From positions 1 to 6,970 of the forward strand of contig CAKORQ010000049.1 of NCBI GenBank assembly GCA_934101445.1: a stretch of 6,970 nucleotides of DNA, in the 5' to 3' direction. The position numbers were made by a program, and so were the translations under genes. The notes beneath the pieces were generated by a model, which was not told where the DNA came from, ran no database searches, and was given only the letters and a program-made list of their open reading frames with translations. This stretch comes from an uncultured Bacilli bacterium. GTDB lineage: Bacteria; Bacillota_I; Bacilli_A; RF39; UBA660. Numbering within the stretch: position 1 is the stretch's first letter; the number at the start of each line of letters is the position of its first letter. Of the stretch, positions 1-5,987 are shown piece by piece.

Positions 1-1825
1 CTCTTAGGATATCAGCCCCATATTCATTAACAATATCATCAGGATTGATTACATTGCCTTTCGATTTACTCATTTTTTGGTTATCAGGTCCTAAAACCAT
101 ACCGTGAGAAACCCGAGTCCAAATCATTTCTTTATGAGGAACAAGGCCGATATTATATAGAAATTGAACCCAGAATCTCGCATAAAGTAGGTGGCGGGCT
201 GTATGTTCCATACCACCATTATACCAATCTACACGATTCCAATATTTCATAGCCTCAAAATCAGCAAAGCAAGAATCGTTATGAGCATCCATAAATCTTA
301 AGAAATACCAGCTCGAACCAGCCCAGTTAGGCATAGTATCGGTTTCTCTTTTGGCATTACCACCACATTTTGGACATTGGCAATTAACCCAGTCGGTAAT
401 CTTGGCAAGTGGAGATTCACCATTATCAGTTGGTTCATACTCGGCAACATCAGGAAGTAGCAAAGGTAACTGGTCTTCCGGAACTGGTTGCCAACCACAT
501 TTATCACAATAAATCATAGGAATTGGCTCGCCCCAGAATCTTTGACGAGAGAAAATCCAATCACGCATTTTGTAGTTATTAACCCGGCGGGCAATACCCT
601 TTTCTTCTAAATATTTAGTAATAGCTTCTTTAGCATCCATAACAGATAAACCGGTAAATTTATCACTATTAATAAGTTTAGCCTCTTTATTATCTAAATA
701 TTCTTCTTTAGCATAAGCCTTCTTACTAATATCACCACCACTGATTACTTCAATCATAGGAATATCATGTACCTTGGCATATTCATAATCTCTTTGGTCA
801 TGAGCCGGAACCGCCATGACAGCCCCCGTACCATAATCACCTAAAACAAAATCACCTAAGAAAATAGGAACTTCGGCCCCAGTTACCGGATTTATCGCTT
901 TAATACCTTTAACTAGACAACCAGTTTTACCTTTATTAAGTTCGGTACGGTCCATATTAGATTTTTTAGAAGTTTCTTCTATGTAAGCAAGGACTTCTTC
1001 TTTATTTTCTACGCGAGGCATTAACTCTTTAATAAGTTTACCATCGGGAGCAATAACAAAGAAAGTTATACCATAGATGGTTTCAATACAAGTCGTAAAG
1101 ATTTGAAATTTACCGCCGCCAACAATATCGATATCAACCTCTACACCAGTAGATTTACCAATCCAGTTAATTTGACCTAATTTTACTTTAGGAGCAAAAT
1201 TAGTATCATCTAACCCTTTAAGTAAGTCTTCGGCATAACTACTCATTTTTAACATCCATTGGGATTTTTCTTTTTGAACAACAGGACTCCCACATCTTTC
1301 ACAAACACCACCAGCGGCATCTTCATTAGAAAGGACAGTCTTACAATTTGGACACCAGTTTACCGGTACCGTGGCTTTATAAGCCATACCATGTTTATAA
1401 AATTGTAAGAATTGCCATTGGGTCCATTTATAATATTCAGGATCGGTTGTAGAGAATTCTCTTGACCAGTCAAAACTAAAACCTAAAGATTGCATTTGTT
1501 TTTTAAAATTGGTGATATTGGCCTTAACGGCATCTTTAGGATGAATATGATTTTTGATTGCATATTGTTCGGCAGGAGCCCCGAAGGCATCCCAGCCCAT
1601 TGGAAATAAAACATTAAATCCTTGCATTCTTTTCATTCTTGATAAAGCATCTAAAGCGGTATAACTACGAACATGACCAACATGAAGACCGGCTCCAGAT
1701 GGATAAGGAAACTCTACTAACGCATAAAAAGGTGTTTTACTACTACCTGTTACGGCTTTAAAAGTTTCGTGTTCTTCCCAATATTTTTGCCATTTTTTTT
1801 CAATTTCTTTATAATTACTTTCCAT
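1..1825 (-). CDS. leuS: Leucyl-tRNA synthetase, C-terminus cut off by the window edge
   Basis: This is a class Ia synthetase that charges tRNA-Leu with leucine in the cytoplasm. 608 codons are visible. The protein starts MESNYKEIEKKWQKYWEE. The HIGH signature appears as HVGH (residues 48-51) after PYPSGAGL. Zinc-type CPNC and CERC pairs follow at about 150-180. The CP1 editing domain holds TTCIETIYG (244-252) and GTGAVMAVPAHDQRD. RQRFWGEPIP and KMSKS (584-588, bases 62-76) complete the active site. The missing part is the anticodon-binding and C-terminal region, roughly 200 residues by comparison with Bacillus LeuRS (about 800). ATG at 1825 is chosen because it gives the usual LeuRS N-terminus; a weak GGGG-type RBS lies at 1834-1837. 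The start lies inside the 3' end of the upstream membrane-protein gene (11-nt overlap), so translational coupling is likely. A leucine T-box leader upstream fits this identity. I see no frameshift. Oddity: the editing signature TTRPDTLFG is altered. Confidence 0.98.
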   Translation of the reverse strand, partial: MESNYKEIEKKWQKYWEEHETFKAVTGSSKTPFYALVEFPYPSGAGLHVGHVRSYTALDALSRMKRMQGFNVLFPMGWDAFGAPAEQYAIKNHIHPKDAVKANITNFKKQMQSLGFSFDWSREFSTTDPEYYKWTQWQFLQFYKHGMAYKATVPVNWCPNCKTVLSNEDAAGGVCERCGSPVVQKEKSQWMLKMSSYAEDLLKGLDDTNFAPKVKLGQINWIGKSTGVEVDIDIVGGGKFQIFTTCIETIYGITFFVIAPDGKLIKELMPRVENKEEVLAYIEETSKKSNMDRTELNKGKTGCLVKGIKAINPVTGAEVPIFLGDFVLGDYGTGAVMAVPAHDQRDYEYAKVHDIPMIEVISGGDISKKAYAKEEYLDNKEAKLINSDKFTGLSVMDAKEAITKYLEEKGIARRVNNYKMRDWIFSRQRFWGEPIPMIYCDKCGWQPVPEDQLPLLLPDVAEYEPTDNGESPLAKITDWVNCQCPKCGGNAKRETDTMPNWAGSSWYFLRFMDAHNDSCFADFEAMKYWNRVDWYNGGMEHTARHLLYARFWVQFLYNIGLVPHKEMIWTRVSHGMVLGPDNQKMSKSKGNVINPDDIVNEYGADILR

Positions 1826-2228
1826 TTTCTTTTCCCCATTTCTTGTTTAAATGTCTTCCTATTATTTCAAAAATACTATAAATTAGTGCAAATAGAATAA
1901 TAAAACCGATGGCTAATTGAAAGTACATTGCCAAAGGAATGTTACTTATTATAGTACAGGTTAAACTAATAACTAGAGCATTACCAAAGCTTGTCCATTT
2001 TAACAGTTCTTGATAATCCACTTTTTTCTCATCTAAATTATAGCGAATAATCATAAGTTTTCCTTCGTTAGTATATTTAAATTTTTTCTCTTTCTTACCC
2101 TTCTTGCCAGTTTTATCTTTAGTTTTTTCTTGAGGTACTTTAATACGTCCGGCTATATAATAACAAAAGATATAAATCATTAAGAAAACTATAATAAAGA
2201 AAATTAAATTACTAATTACCCAATTCAT
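1815..2228 (-). CDS. Small three-helix membrane protein of unknown function, first gene of the leucine T-box operon
   Basis: I do not recognise this 137-residue protein. One hydrophobic helix lies at about 5-26. A strongly basic Lys-rich segment (about 34-57, including KKGKKEKKFKY) follows, then a short soluble stretch with LMIIRYNLDEKKVDYQELLKW (58-78, given here only as a landmark). Two further helices lie at about 82-99 and 103-123, and the tail is basic. By the positive-inside rule the Lys-rich loop should be cytoplasmic. The start ATG at 2228 follows AGAGG (2236-2240) with 7 nt spacing; the ATG 4 nt further upstream is out of frame and meets a stop within a few codons. The gene is the first one after the T-box terminator, and its last codons overlap the leuS start, so it should respond to uncharged tRNA-Leu together with leuS. 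A role in leucine supply or translation is possible but unsupported: three helices are too few for a standard amino-acid transporter. It is real by its RBS, composition and placement; function unknown. Confidence 0.85.
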   Translation of the reverse strand: MNWVISNLIFFIIVFLMIYIFCYYIAGRIKVPQEKTKDKTGKKGKKEKKFKYTNEGKLMIIRYNLDEKKVDYQELLKWTSFGNALVISLTCTIISNIPLAMYFQLAIGFIILFALIYSIFEIIGRHLNKKWGKENGK

Positions 2229-2283
2229 ACATTTTCCTCTTTCTAGGGGTAAGTTTTCTTTTAAATAATTTTATACTTAAAAG

Positions 2284-2324
2284 AAAAAACACGTAAAAGC
2301 CTCCTATAAGGACGAATTTACGTG
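2284..2324 (-). terminator. Intrinsic terminator of the T-box leader (regulated)
   Basis: On the minus strand CACGTAAA (2324-2317) pairs with TTTTACGTG (2298-2290). An inner TCC/GGA contact closes around a TTATA loop, and a run of six T (2289-2284) follows. The 5' strand of the hairpin shares bases with the T-box ACCACG segment, so antiterminator and terminator are mutually exclusive, as in the T-box mechanism. Confidence 0.92.
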
Positions 2325-2482
2325 GTACCACCTTAACATTATACTCTTAATTGATATAGGAATTACCCATTTAAACTAATTCAAACAAGTTCATATAAAT
2401 ATTATATTTGTTTACACCAGCCACAAACTCTCTTTAACAATATTTTTATATTACTACTTTTAAATCTCTTTTCTCGTTTACA
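2284..2482 (-). ncRNA. Leucine-specific T-box riboswitch leader
   Basis: The leader senses uncharged tRNA-Leu and controls read-through into the membrane protein and leuS. Read on the minus strand, Stem I has a basal helix GAUUUAAA (2466-2459) pairing with UUUGAAUU. Above it is a specifier loop with AGUAGUA on one side and GAA-CUU-G on the other. An upper helix AUAUAAA pairs with UUUAUAU, followed by a distal AGAGAG-containing loop. The specifier CUU (2389-2387) is a leucine codon. The T-box sequence AAGGTGGTACCACG lies at 2334-2321. Its bulge UGGU would pair with the 3' ACCA end of tRNA-Leu, whose discriminator base is A. A terminator overlaps the T-box 3' strand. The pairing was found by eye, not by a covariance model, but the parts are all present and in order. 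Confidence 0.95.
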
Positions 2483-2488
2483 AGTCAT

Positions 2489-2518
2489 ATTATATACTTA
2501 AATATTCTAATTAAGCAA
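2489..2518 (-). promoter_or_regulatory. Probable sigma-A promoter for the T-box operon
   Basis: On the minus strand TTGCTT (2518-2513) and a perfect TATAAT (2494-2489) are separated by 18 bp. The start of transcription would fall near 2482, just upstream of Stem I of the T-box leader, which supports the assignment. Confidence 0.8.
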
Positions 2519-2570
2519 GTCTTTTTATACTTTTTATAATAATTTTATATTTAACTTATAATAATCTTAT

Positions 2571-3143
2571 TTACATATTATAGAATTTATTAGTTTTCCC
2601 GTTACCGCGAAAACTATTACAACTAGTAGTTCTAGTATCGTTATCTAAAAGATTATAAATAGCAATTAATTGTTCATCAGACAAATAATCATTTATATTA
2701 CCATTTTTAAAAGCACCAATTATTTTTTTATAGTTATTGTTATTATAGCCGGCATATTGATTTTTTGCAGAAATTACTGAGATAACATCTTTGCCGCCAA
2801 ATCTACCATCATCAACACGATTTAAAACGGATGATACAACATTAGAGACATTTTTTACACTGTTTTTTTCTGTTTTACCGCCTCCTTCAGCAAAGGCTAA
2901 AGCAACCACTTTAATATAAGTATCATAATCGGATGCATAAGTAGTTGGAGTAAAACTATTTTTATCTTTAATAGCTTTAGTAGTGGTATTTTCTTCATCT
3001 AAGTCAAAATCCATTATTTCTAAATTATTATCAGTTGTAATATTGTTTTGGAGTTGTTGGCTAGTATTTAAATGTTCATTATCAAGATTTTTTTCTATAT
3101 TACTAGTATTAATTTTAACAGTTTCTATTTTTTCATCATTCAT
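2571..3143 (-). CDS. SleB-like cell-wall hydrolase domain protein without a secretion signal
   Basis: This 190-residue protein has two parts. Residues 1-65 are acidic, Asn/Thr-rich and low-complexity, probably disordered. Residues about 75-190 resemble the SleB/Hydrolase_2 (PF07486) family, which cleaves glycan strands of peptidoglycan (lytic transglycosylase-type chemistry in SleB). Visible landmarks are AFAEGGG with Glu86 as the likely catalytic acid, SNVVSSVLNRVDDGRFG (100-116), DVISVISAKNQYAGY (119-133), and FRGNGKTNKF near the C-terminus. These follow the family order of E...G, then VLNRV, then the Q[FY] segment. No signal peptide, lipobox or membrane helix is present, and an in-frame TAA at 3150-3152 rules out a longer start. 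The RBS AGAAGG lies somewhat far (about 12 nt) upstream of ATG 3143. The gene follows the acyltransferase operon by 71 nt with a probable promoter of its own. A phage-derived or non-spore wall enzyme is possible; the family call is from motifs only. Confidence 0.8.
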   Translation of the reverse strand: MNDEKIETVKINTSNIEKNLDNEHLNTSQQLQNNITTDNNLEIMDFDLDEENTTTKAIKDKNSFTPTTYASDYDTYIKVVALAFAEGGGKTEKNSVKNVSNVVSSVLNRVDDGRFGGKDVISVISAKNQYAGYNNNNYKKIIGAFKNGNINDYLSDEQLIAIYNLLDNDTRTTSCNSFRGNGKTNKFYNM

Positions 3144-3168
3144 AATTTTTTATTTCCTTCTCTTATTA

Positions 3169-3197
3169 AAATTATCATAAGATTTATTCTTTTTCAA
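3169..3197 (-). promoter_or_regulatory. Probable promoter for the SleB-like gene
   Basis: On the minus strand TTGAAA (3197-3192) is followed after 17 bp by TAATTT (3174-3169). An alternative -10, GATAAT (3176-3171), would give a 15-bp spacer. In such AT-rich DNA a match of this quality can occur by chance. Its position, in the 71-nt gap before the SleB-like start, is the main support. Confidence 0.45.
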
Positions 3198-3214
3198 TAA
3201 TTTTTAAATGAAAT

Positions 3215-4168
3215 TTAGTTAATATTAGCTTTCTTTACTTCATCTTGGTATGGTTTTAAGGCATTGTTCCAAGAAGAGTAGTAATCATTACCACGGTGAT
3301 CTTCTAAGATATCTAATTTATTTAAATAATTTCCTAAATAATTACTCACTTTATATGCTCCATAATAATTTAGATGATCTCCCATATCTCTAGTATCCTT
3401 ACTCCAATCAATCATAGCTTTATTATCAATATTTAAATCTAAATATTTAATTTTATTTTGTCTGGAATAATGTTTAATCCCGTTATGACGACGATAGTTC
3501 CAATTAACAGTACTAGGGGTACTAACTAATATAAAGGAAATATCATTTTCATCACACTTCTTTTTAATTAAATCTAAATAATATTTATTTATTTTATCTA
3601 TTTTTTCTGTTTCTTCAGTATATTCCATATAATTATGATTAGTTGCAGGACTTATATTTAAAGAAAAATCATAGCCTTTAAAAGTATCGGTATAATTATA
3701 AGCCATTTCCATCTTAAAATCTTGCATAGTCATTTGTTTCCAGCGATTATGATAGTGAAATACAGGAATAAACTCTCCCATCCAAAAGCGAAAATTATAA
3801 CTGATAGGTATTTTTCGATAAATGGCATCGGTTTCTAGAATTAGAACTTTTAGTTTTTGTTTAGTAAGAGTTTTTAGAAAATAGTTATAACTATCATATA
3901 AATATTGACCAGAGGTACCACTAACATACATAGTATAACCATAATTTTTATATATTTCTAAGGGACTAATAGCTGCAAATGATTCACTATCACCAATTAC
4001 TAAGGCATCAATAGAATTTTCTTTTTCAGCAAGAGGGCCGCTGGCATTATCAATGTGTTTATCAGGACTAAGAGTGCCATTGTTTTTAGGACTAACTATA
4101 TAAGATGCTATTATAAGTAGCAAGAAAAGAATAAGGAAAAAAACGATGACTTTTAAAATTTTTTTCAT
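3215..4168 (-). CDS. Membrane-anchored SGNH/DltD-like protein, partner of the MBOAT acyltransferase
   Basis: This 317-residue protein has one N-terminal hydrophobic helix (about 4-25) after MKK and no lipobox Cys, so it is probably anchored with its catalytic domain outside the cell. The domain shows the SGNH block I motif IGDSESF with Ser61 as nucleophile. Near the C-terminus is DMGDHLNYYGA, with His265 as the likely catalytic base and Asp261/Asp264 near it. These are features of DltD and of the SGNH proteins that work beside MBOAT enzymes (AlgJ/AlgX, PatB type). Those proteins move an acyl group onto, or trim it from, a surface polymer. The start ATG at 4168 has a perfect AGGAGG (4173-4178) with 4 nt spacing that includes the stop codon of the MBOAT gene, so the two are coupled. 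It is the last gene of the operon. The spacing of the Asp before His differs from the textbook D-x-x-H, so the exact acidic residue is uncertain. Substrate and polymer are not evident from the sequence. Confidence 0.85.
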   Translation of the reverse strand: MKKILKVIVFFLILFLLLIIASYIVSPKNNGTLSPDKHIDNASGPLAEKENSIDALVIGDSESFAAISPLEIYKNYGYTMYVSGTSGQYLYDSYNYFLKTLTKQKLKVLILETDAIYRKIPISYNFRFWMGEFIPVFHYHNRWKQMTMQDFKMEMAYNYTDTFKGYDFSLNISPATNHNYMEYTEETEKIDKINKYYLDLIKKKCDENDISFILVSTPSTVNWNYRRHNGIKHYSRQNKIKYLDLNIDNKAMIDWSKDTRDMGDHLNYYGAYKVSNYLGNYLNKLDILEDHRGNDYYSSWNNALKPYQDEVKKANIN

Positions 4169-4172
4169 GATA

Positions 4173-4178
4173 CCTCCT
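4173..4178 (-). promoter_or_regulatory. AGGAGG ribosome binding site for the SGNH gene, overlapping the MBOAT stop codon
   Basis: AGGAGG on the minus strand overlaps the MBOAT TAG stop (4177-4179). It lies 4 nt before ATG 4168 and fixes that start. Confidence 0.85.
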
Positions 4179-5757
4179 AAAAGTTAGCATATAAAGGATC
4201 TACAGGGATATAACCATCACCATAAGCCCCAAATATAACAATAAATAGTATTAAAGCATAATATAAAGTCCAACGAATATAAATTGGTTTTTTACTAATA
4301 GCCTCTCTAATGTTAATACCTTTTTCTTTTAAGATACTAATAATTAAAACTATTAATAGGGTAACAATTATTATTCGAAAATCAAATTTATCTAAACCTA
4401 ATTTTAAAATATTTTCTGAAAAATCATTTAAATTAAAGGTAGTAAATATCTTTTTAAACATCGAAAATCCTGCCTGCAGGCCATGAGCACGGAAAAATAA
4501 TTCACCAAAAATTACTAAAACGGTAGTTTTAAACATTTCTAAAAGACGATAGAAAAAATTATTGCGGTTAATATGAAGAAGTTTCAAAATCTTAAGAATT
4601 ACGGGTGAAAATAAATCTGCTAGCACTATTAAAGTAAAATGATAAAGACCAAAGAAGATATAATTCCAAGCAGCCCCATGCCACAAACCATTTAAAAGCC
4701 AAACTACTAAGAGGGCGATAGCACCACTTAAAAGAGGACCAAAATGATTACCAAAATGTTTACGACCGAAATTAGTCAATTTTTTTAAACTTTTAGATAA
4801 GGATAATGGATAAAAAACATAATCTCTTAAGAAGGCTCCTAAAGTAATATGCCATCTACTCCAAAATTCACTAATATTTTTGGAAAAGAAAGGTTGCTTA
4901 AAGTTTTCTGGTAATTTAACTCCAAATATTTCAGCACTACCAATTACAATATCCATTGTTCCTGCAAAGTCCATATATAATTGAATCGTATAAAAGCAAG
5001 CCCCTGCTAAAATAACGGCTCCGCCAAGACTAGGATAGTTACTAAATATATTTTTTACGATAATATTTAGCCTGTCGGCCACAATCATTTTCTTTAACAT
5101 GCCAAATAAAATTCGTTGATAACCAAAAGTTAAATTTTGATAGTTAAGAGGTTGCCCACTATATAATTTTTCAGCGGTATCTTTATAACGACTAATTGGT
5201 CCCTCCATGATACTAGGAAAAAAGGCTAAATAAAGCATTAATCTTCCTAGATTATCATCAGCTGTAATGGTTCCGTTTTTAACATCAATAATATAGCTTA
5301 AGGCTTGAAGTGTATAAAAGGAAATACCAATAGGCATAATATAATGGGGAACTTTTAACTGGTAATTTATGTGAATCAGACTTAAAAGATTATTGATATT
5401 ATTACCAATAAAACTAGAATATTTTAAGACTATTAAAAGCCCTAAGTGAATAAAAAGAGCAAGTATTATGACTTTGTTTTCTTGGCGTTTATATTTTTCT
5501 TTTACTTGTTTTTTATCTGCCCCCGATGCTAACTCTTCTTTTTTCAAACTTTTTAGGTGTTCAAGCCACAATCCAAAGTGATGAATAGAAAGGCCTGAAA
5601 ATATTAAGTAGATAATTAATTTTTTACTTAAAAGATAAAAGAAGATAAAACTTGCTCCTAATAAGATTTTGTAACGATGTTTTTTTGAAGTTAGAAAGTA
5701 AAGTATAATGACAATGGGTAAAAATAAGGCAACATACCCTAAATCACAGTATTGCAT
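4177..5757 (-). CDS. MBOAT-family membrane O-acyltransferase (DltB/AlgI-like)
   Basis: This 526-residue polytopic membrane protein would carry an acyl group across or into the membrane face for transfer to a surface polymer. Hydrophobic helices occur throughout. A charged cytoplasmic-type linker lies at about 66-95, as in AlgI-like proteins. MBOAT hallmarks are MPIGISFYTLQALSYIIDV (141-159), FFPSIMEGPISR (179-190), FWSRWHITLGAFLRDYVFYPL (298-318, landmark residues W299, R301, H303), and NGLWHGAAWNYIFFGLYH (356-373), where His360 is the expected invariant histidine. The length fits AlgI/PatA-type enzymes (about 500) rather than classic DltB (about 400). The neighbouring carrier protein makes a thioester-bound acyl donor likely, as in DltB. 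The C-terminus ends PLYANF, resembling the Tyr-containing tail of DltX. ATG 5757 is one base after the carrier-protein stop, with AGAGG (5767-5771) 9 nt upstream. The name dltB is not assigned because the acyl group is unknown. Confidence 0.93.
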   Translation of the reverse strand: MQYCDLGYVALFLPIVIILYFLTSKKHRYKILLGASFIFFYLLSKKLIIYLIFSGLSIHHFGLWLEHLKSLKKEELASGADKKQVKEKYKRQENKVIILALFIHLGLLIVLKYSSFIGNNINNLLSLIHINYQLKVPHYIMPIGISFYTLQALSYIIDVKNGTITADDNLGRLMLYLAFFPSIMEGPISRYKDTAEKLYSGQPLNYQNLTFGYQRILFGMLKKMIVADRLNIIVKNIFSNYPSLGGAVILAGACFYTIQLYMDFAGTMDIVIGSAEIFGVKLPENFKQPFFSKNISEFWSRWHITLGAFLRDYVFYPLSLSKSLKKLTNFGRKHFGNHFGPLLSGAIALLVVWLLNGLWHGAAWNYIFFGLYHFTLIVLADLFSPVILKILKLLHINRNNFFYRLLEMFKTTVLVIFGELFFRAHGLQAGFSMFKKIFTTFNLNDFSENILKLGLDKFDFRIIIVTLLIVLIISILKEKGINIREAISKKPIYIRWTLYYALILFIVIFGAYGDGYIPVDPLYANF

Positions 5758-5758
5758 A

Positions 5759-5986
5759 CTAATTTTCCTCTAATTTTTGAATTAAATTCCAAATAGCCTG
5801 AGCACTGTTAAAATTACTAGGGATAATTTGGGTAGTTGGTACTTCAACATCAAATTCATCTTCAATATCACCTATTAAGGAAAGAATTGCTAAACTATCT
5901 AATAAATGATTATCTATTAGATGTTCTTCGGTTGTGTAATCGACTTCTGGATTTAATTCTTCTAACATTTCTATTAATTTTTCCAT
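5759..5986 (-). CDS. DltC-like acyl/aminoacyl carrier protein
   Basis: This 75-residue acidic four-helix carrier protein of the PP-binding family (PF00550) has the attachment motif LLDSLAIL, with Ser31 expected to carry 4'-phosphopantetheine. The following IGDIEDEFDVEVP and the end PSNFNSAQAIWNLIQKL closely resemble DltC-type carriers. It should hold the activated acyl or aminoacyl group as a thioester and pass it to the MBOAT encoded next. The start at 5986 is chosen over an in-frame ATG at 6034. It gives the normal carrier length, it begins one base after the decarboxylase stop, and it has AGGAG (5994-5998) at 7 nt. The longer start would add 16 residues that merely overlap the decarboxylase end. 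It lies between the decarboxylase and the MBOAT with 1-nt gaps on both sides. It could be a D-alanyl carrier, but the decarboxylase neighbour suggests a different cargo. Confidence 0.93.
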   Translation of the reverse strand: MEKLIEMLEELNPEVDYTTEEHLIDNHLLDSLAILSLIGDIEDEFDVEVPTTQIIPSNFNSAQAIWNLIQKLEEN

Positions 5987-5987
5987 T

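Larger units (their letters stand above)
2229..2570 (-). other. 342-bp intergenic region between the SleB-like gene and the T-box operon
   Basis: Besides the promoter, T-box leader and regulated terminator listed separately, it holds the untranslated stretch 2283-2229 with the RBS of the membrane-protein gene. An AT-rich segment (2519-2570) lies behind the SleB-like stop. I see no convincing GC-rich terminator hairpin for the SleB-like gene in that segment and no coding sequence. Confidence 0.7.

Noticed and set aside
298..507. 69-residue open frame on the minus strand
   Set aside because: It lies wholly inside leuS in another frame of the same strand. The leuS frame through this stretch encodes clear LeuRS motifs (RQRFWGEPIP is nearby), and this frame has no RBS or recognisable domain.
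2983..3180. 65-residue hydrophobic open frame on the plus strand
   Set aside because: It is antisense to the low-complexity N-terminus of the SleB-like gene and its promoter. The hydrophobic look comes from complementing Asn/Lys/Asp-rich codons, and no RBS is evident.
3195..3214. Possible terminator after the SGNH gene (TAAAT-TTC-ATTTA, then A/T run)
   Set aside because: It is a 5-bp A/T-only stem with no proper T-run on the minus strand, too weak to call. Read-through into the SleB-like gene cannot be excluded.
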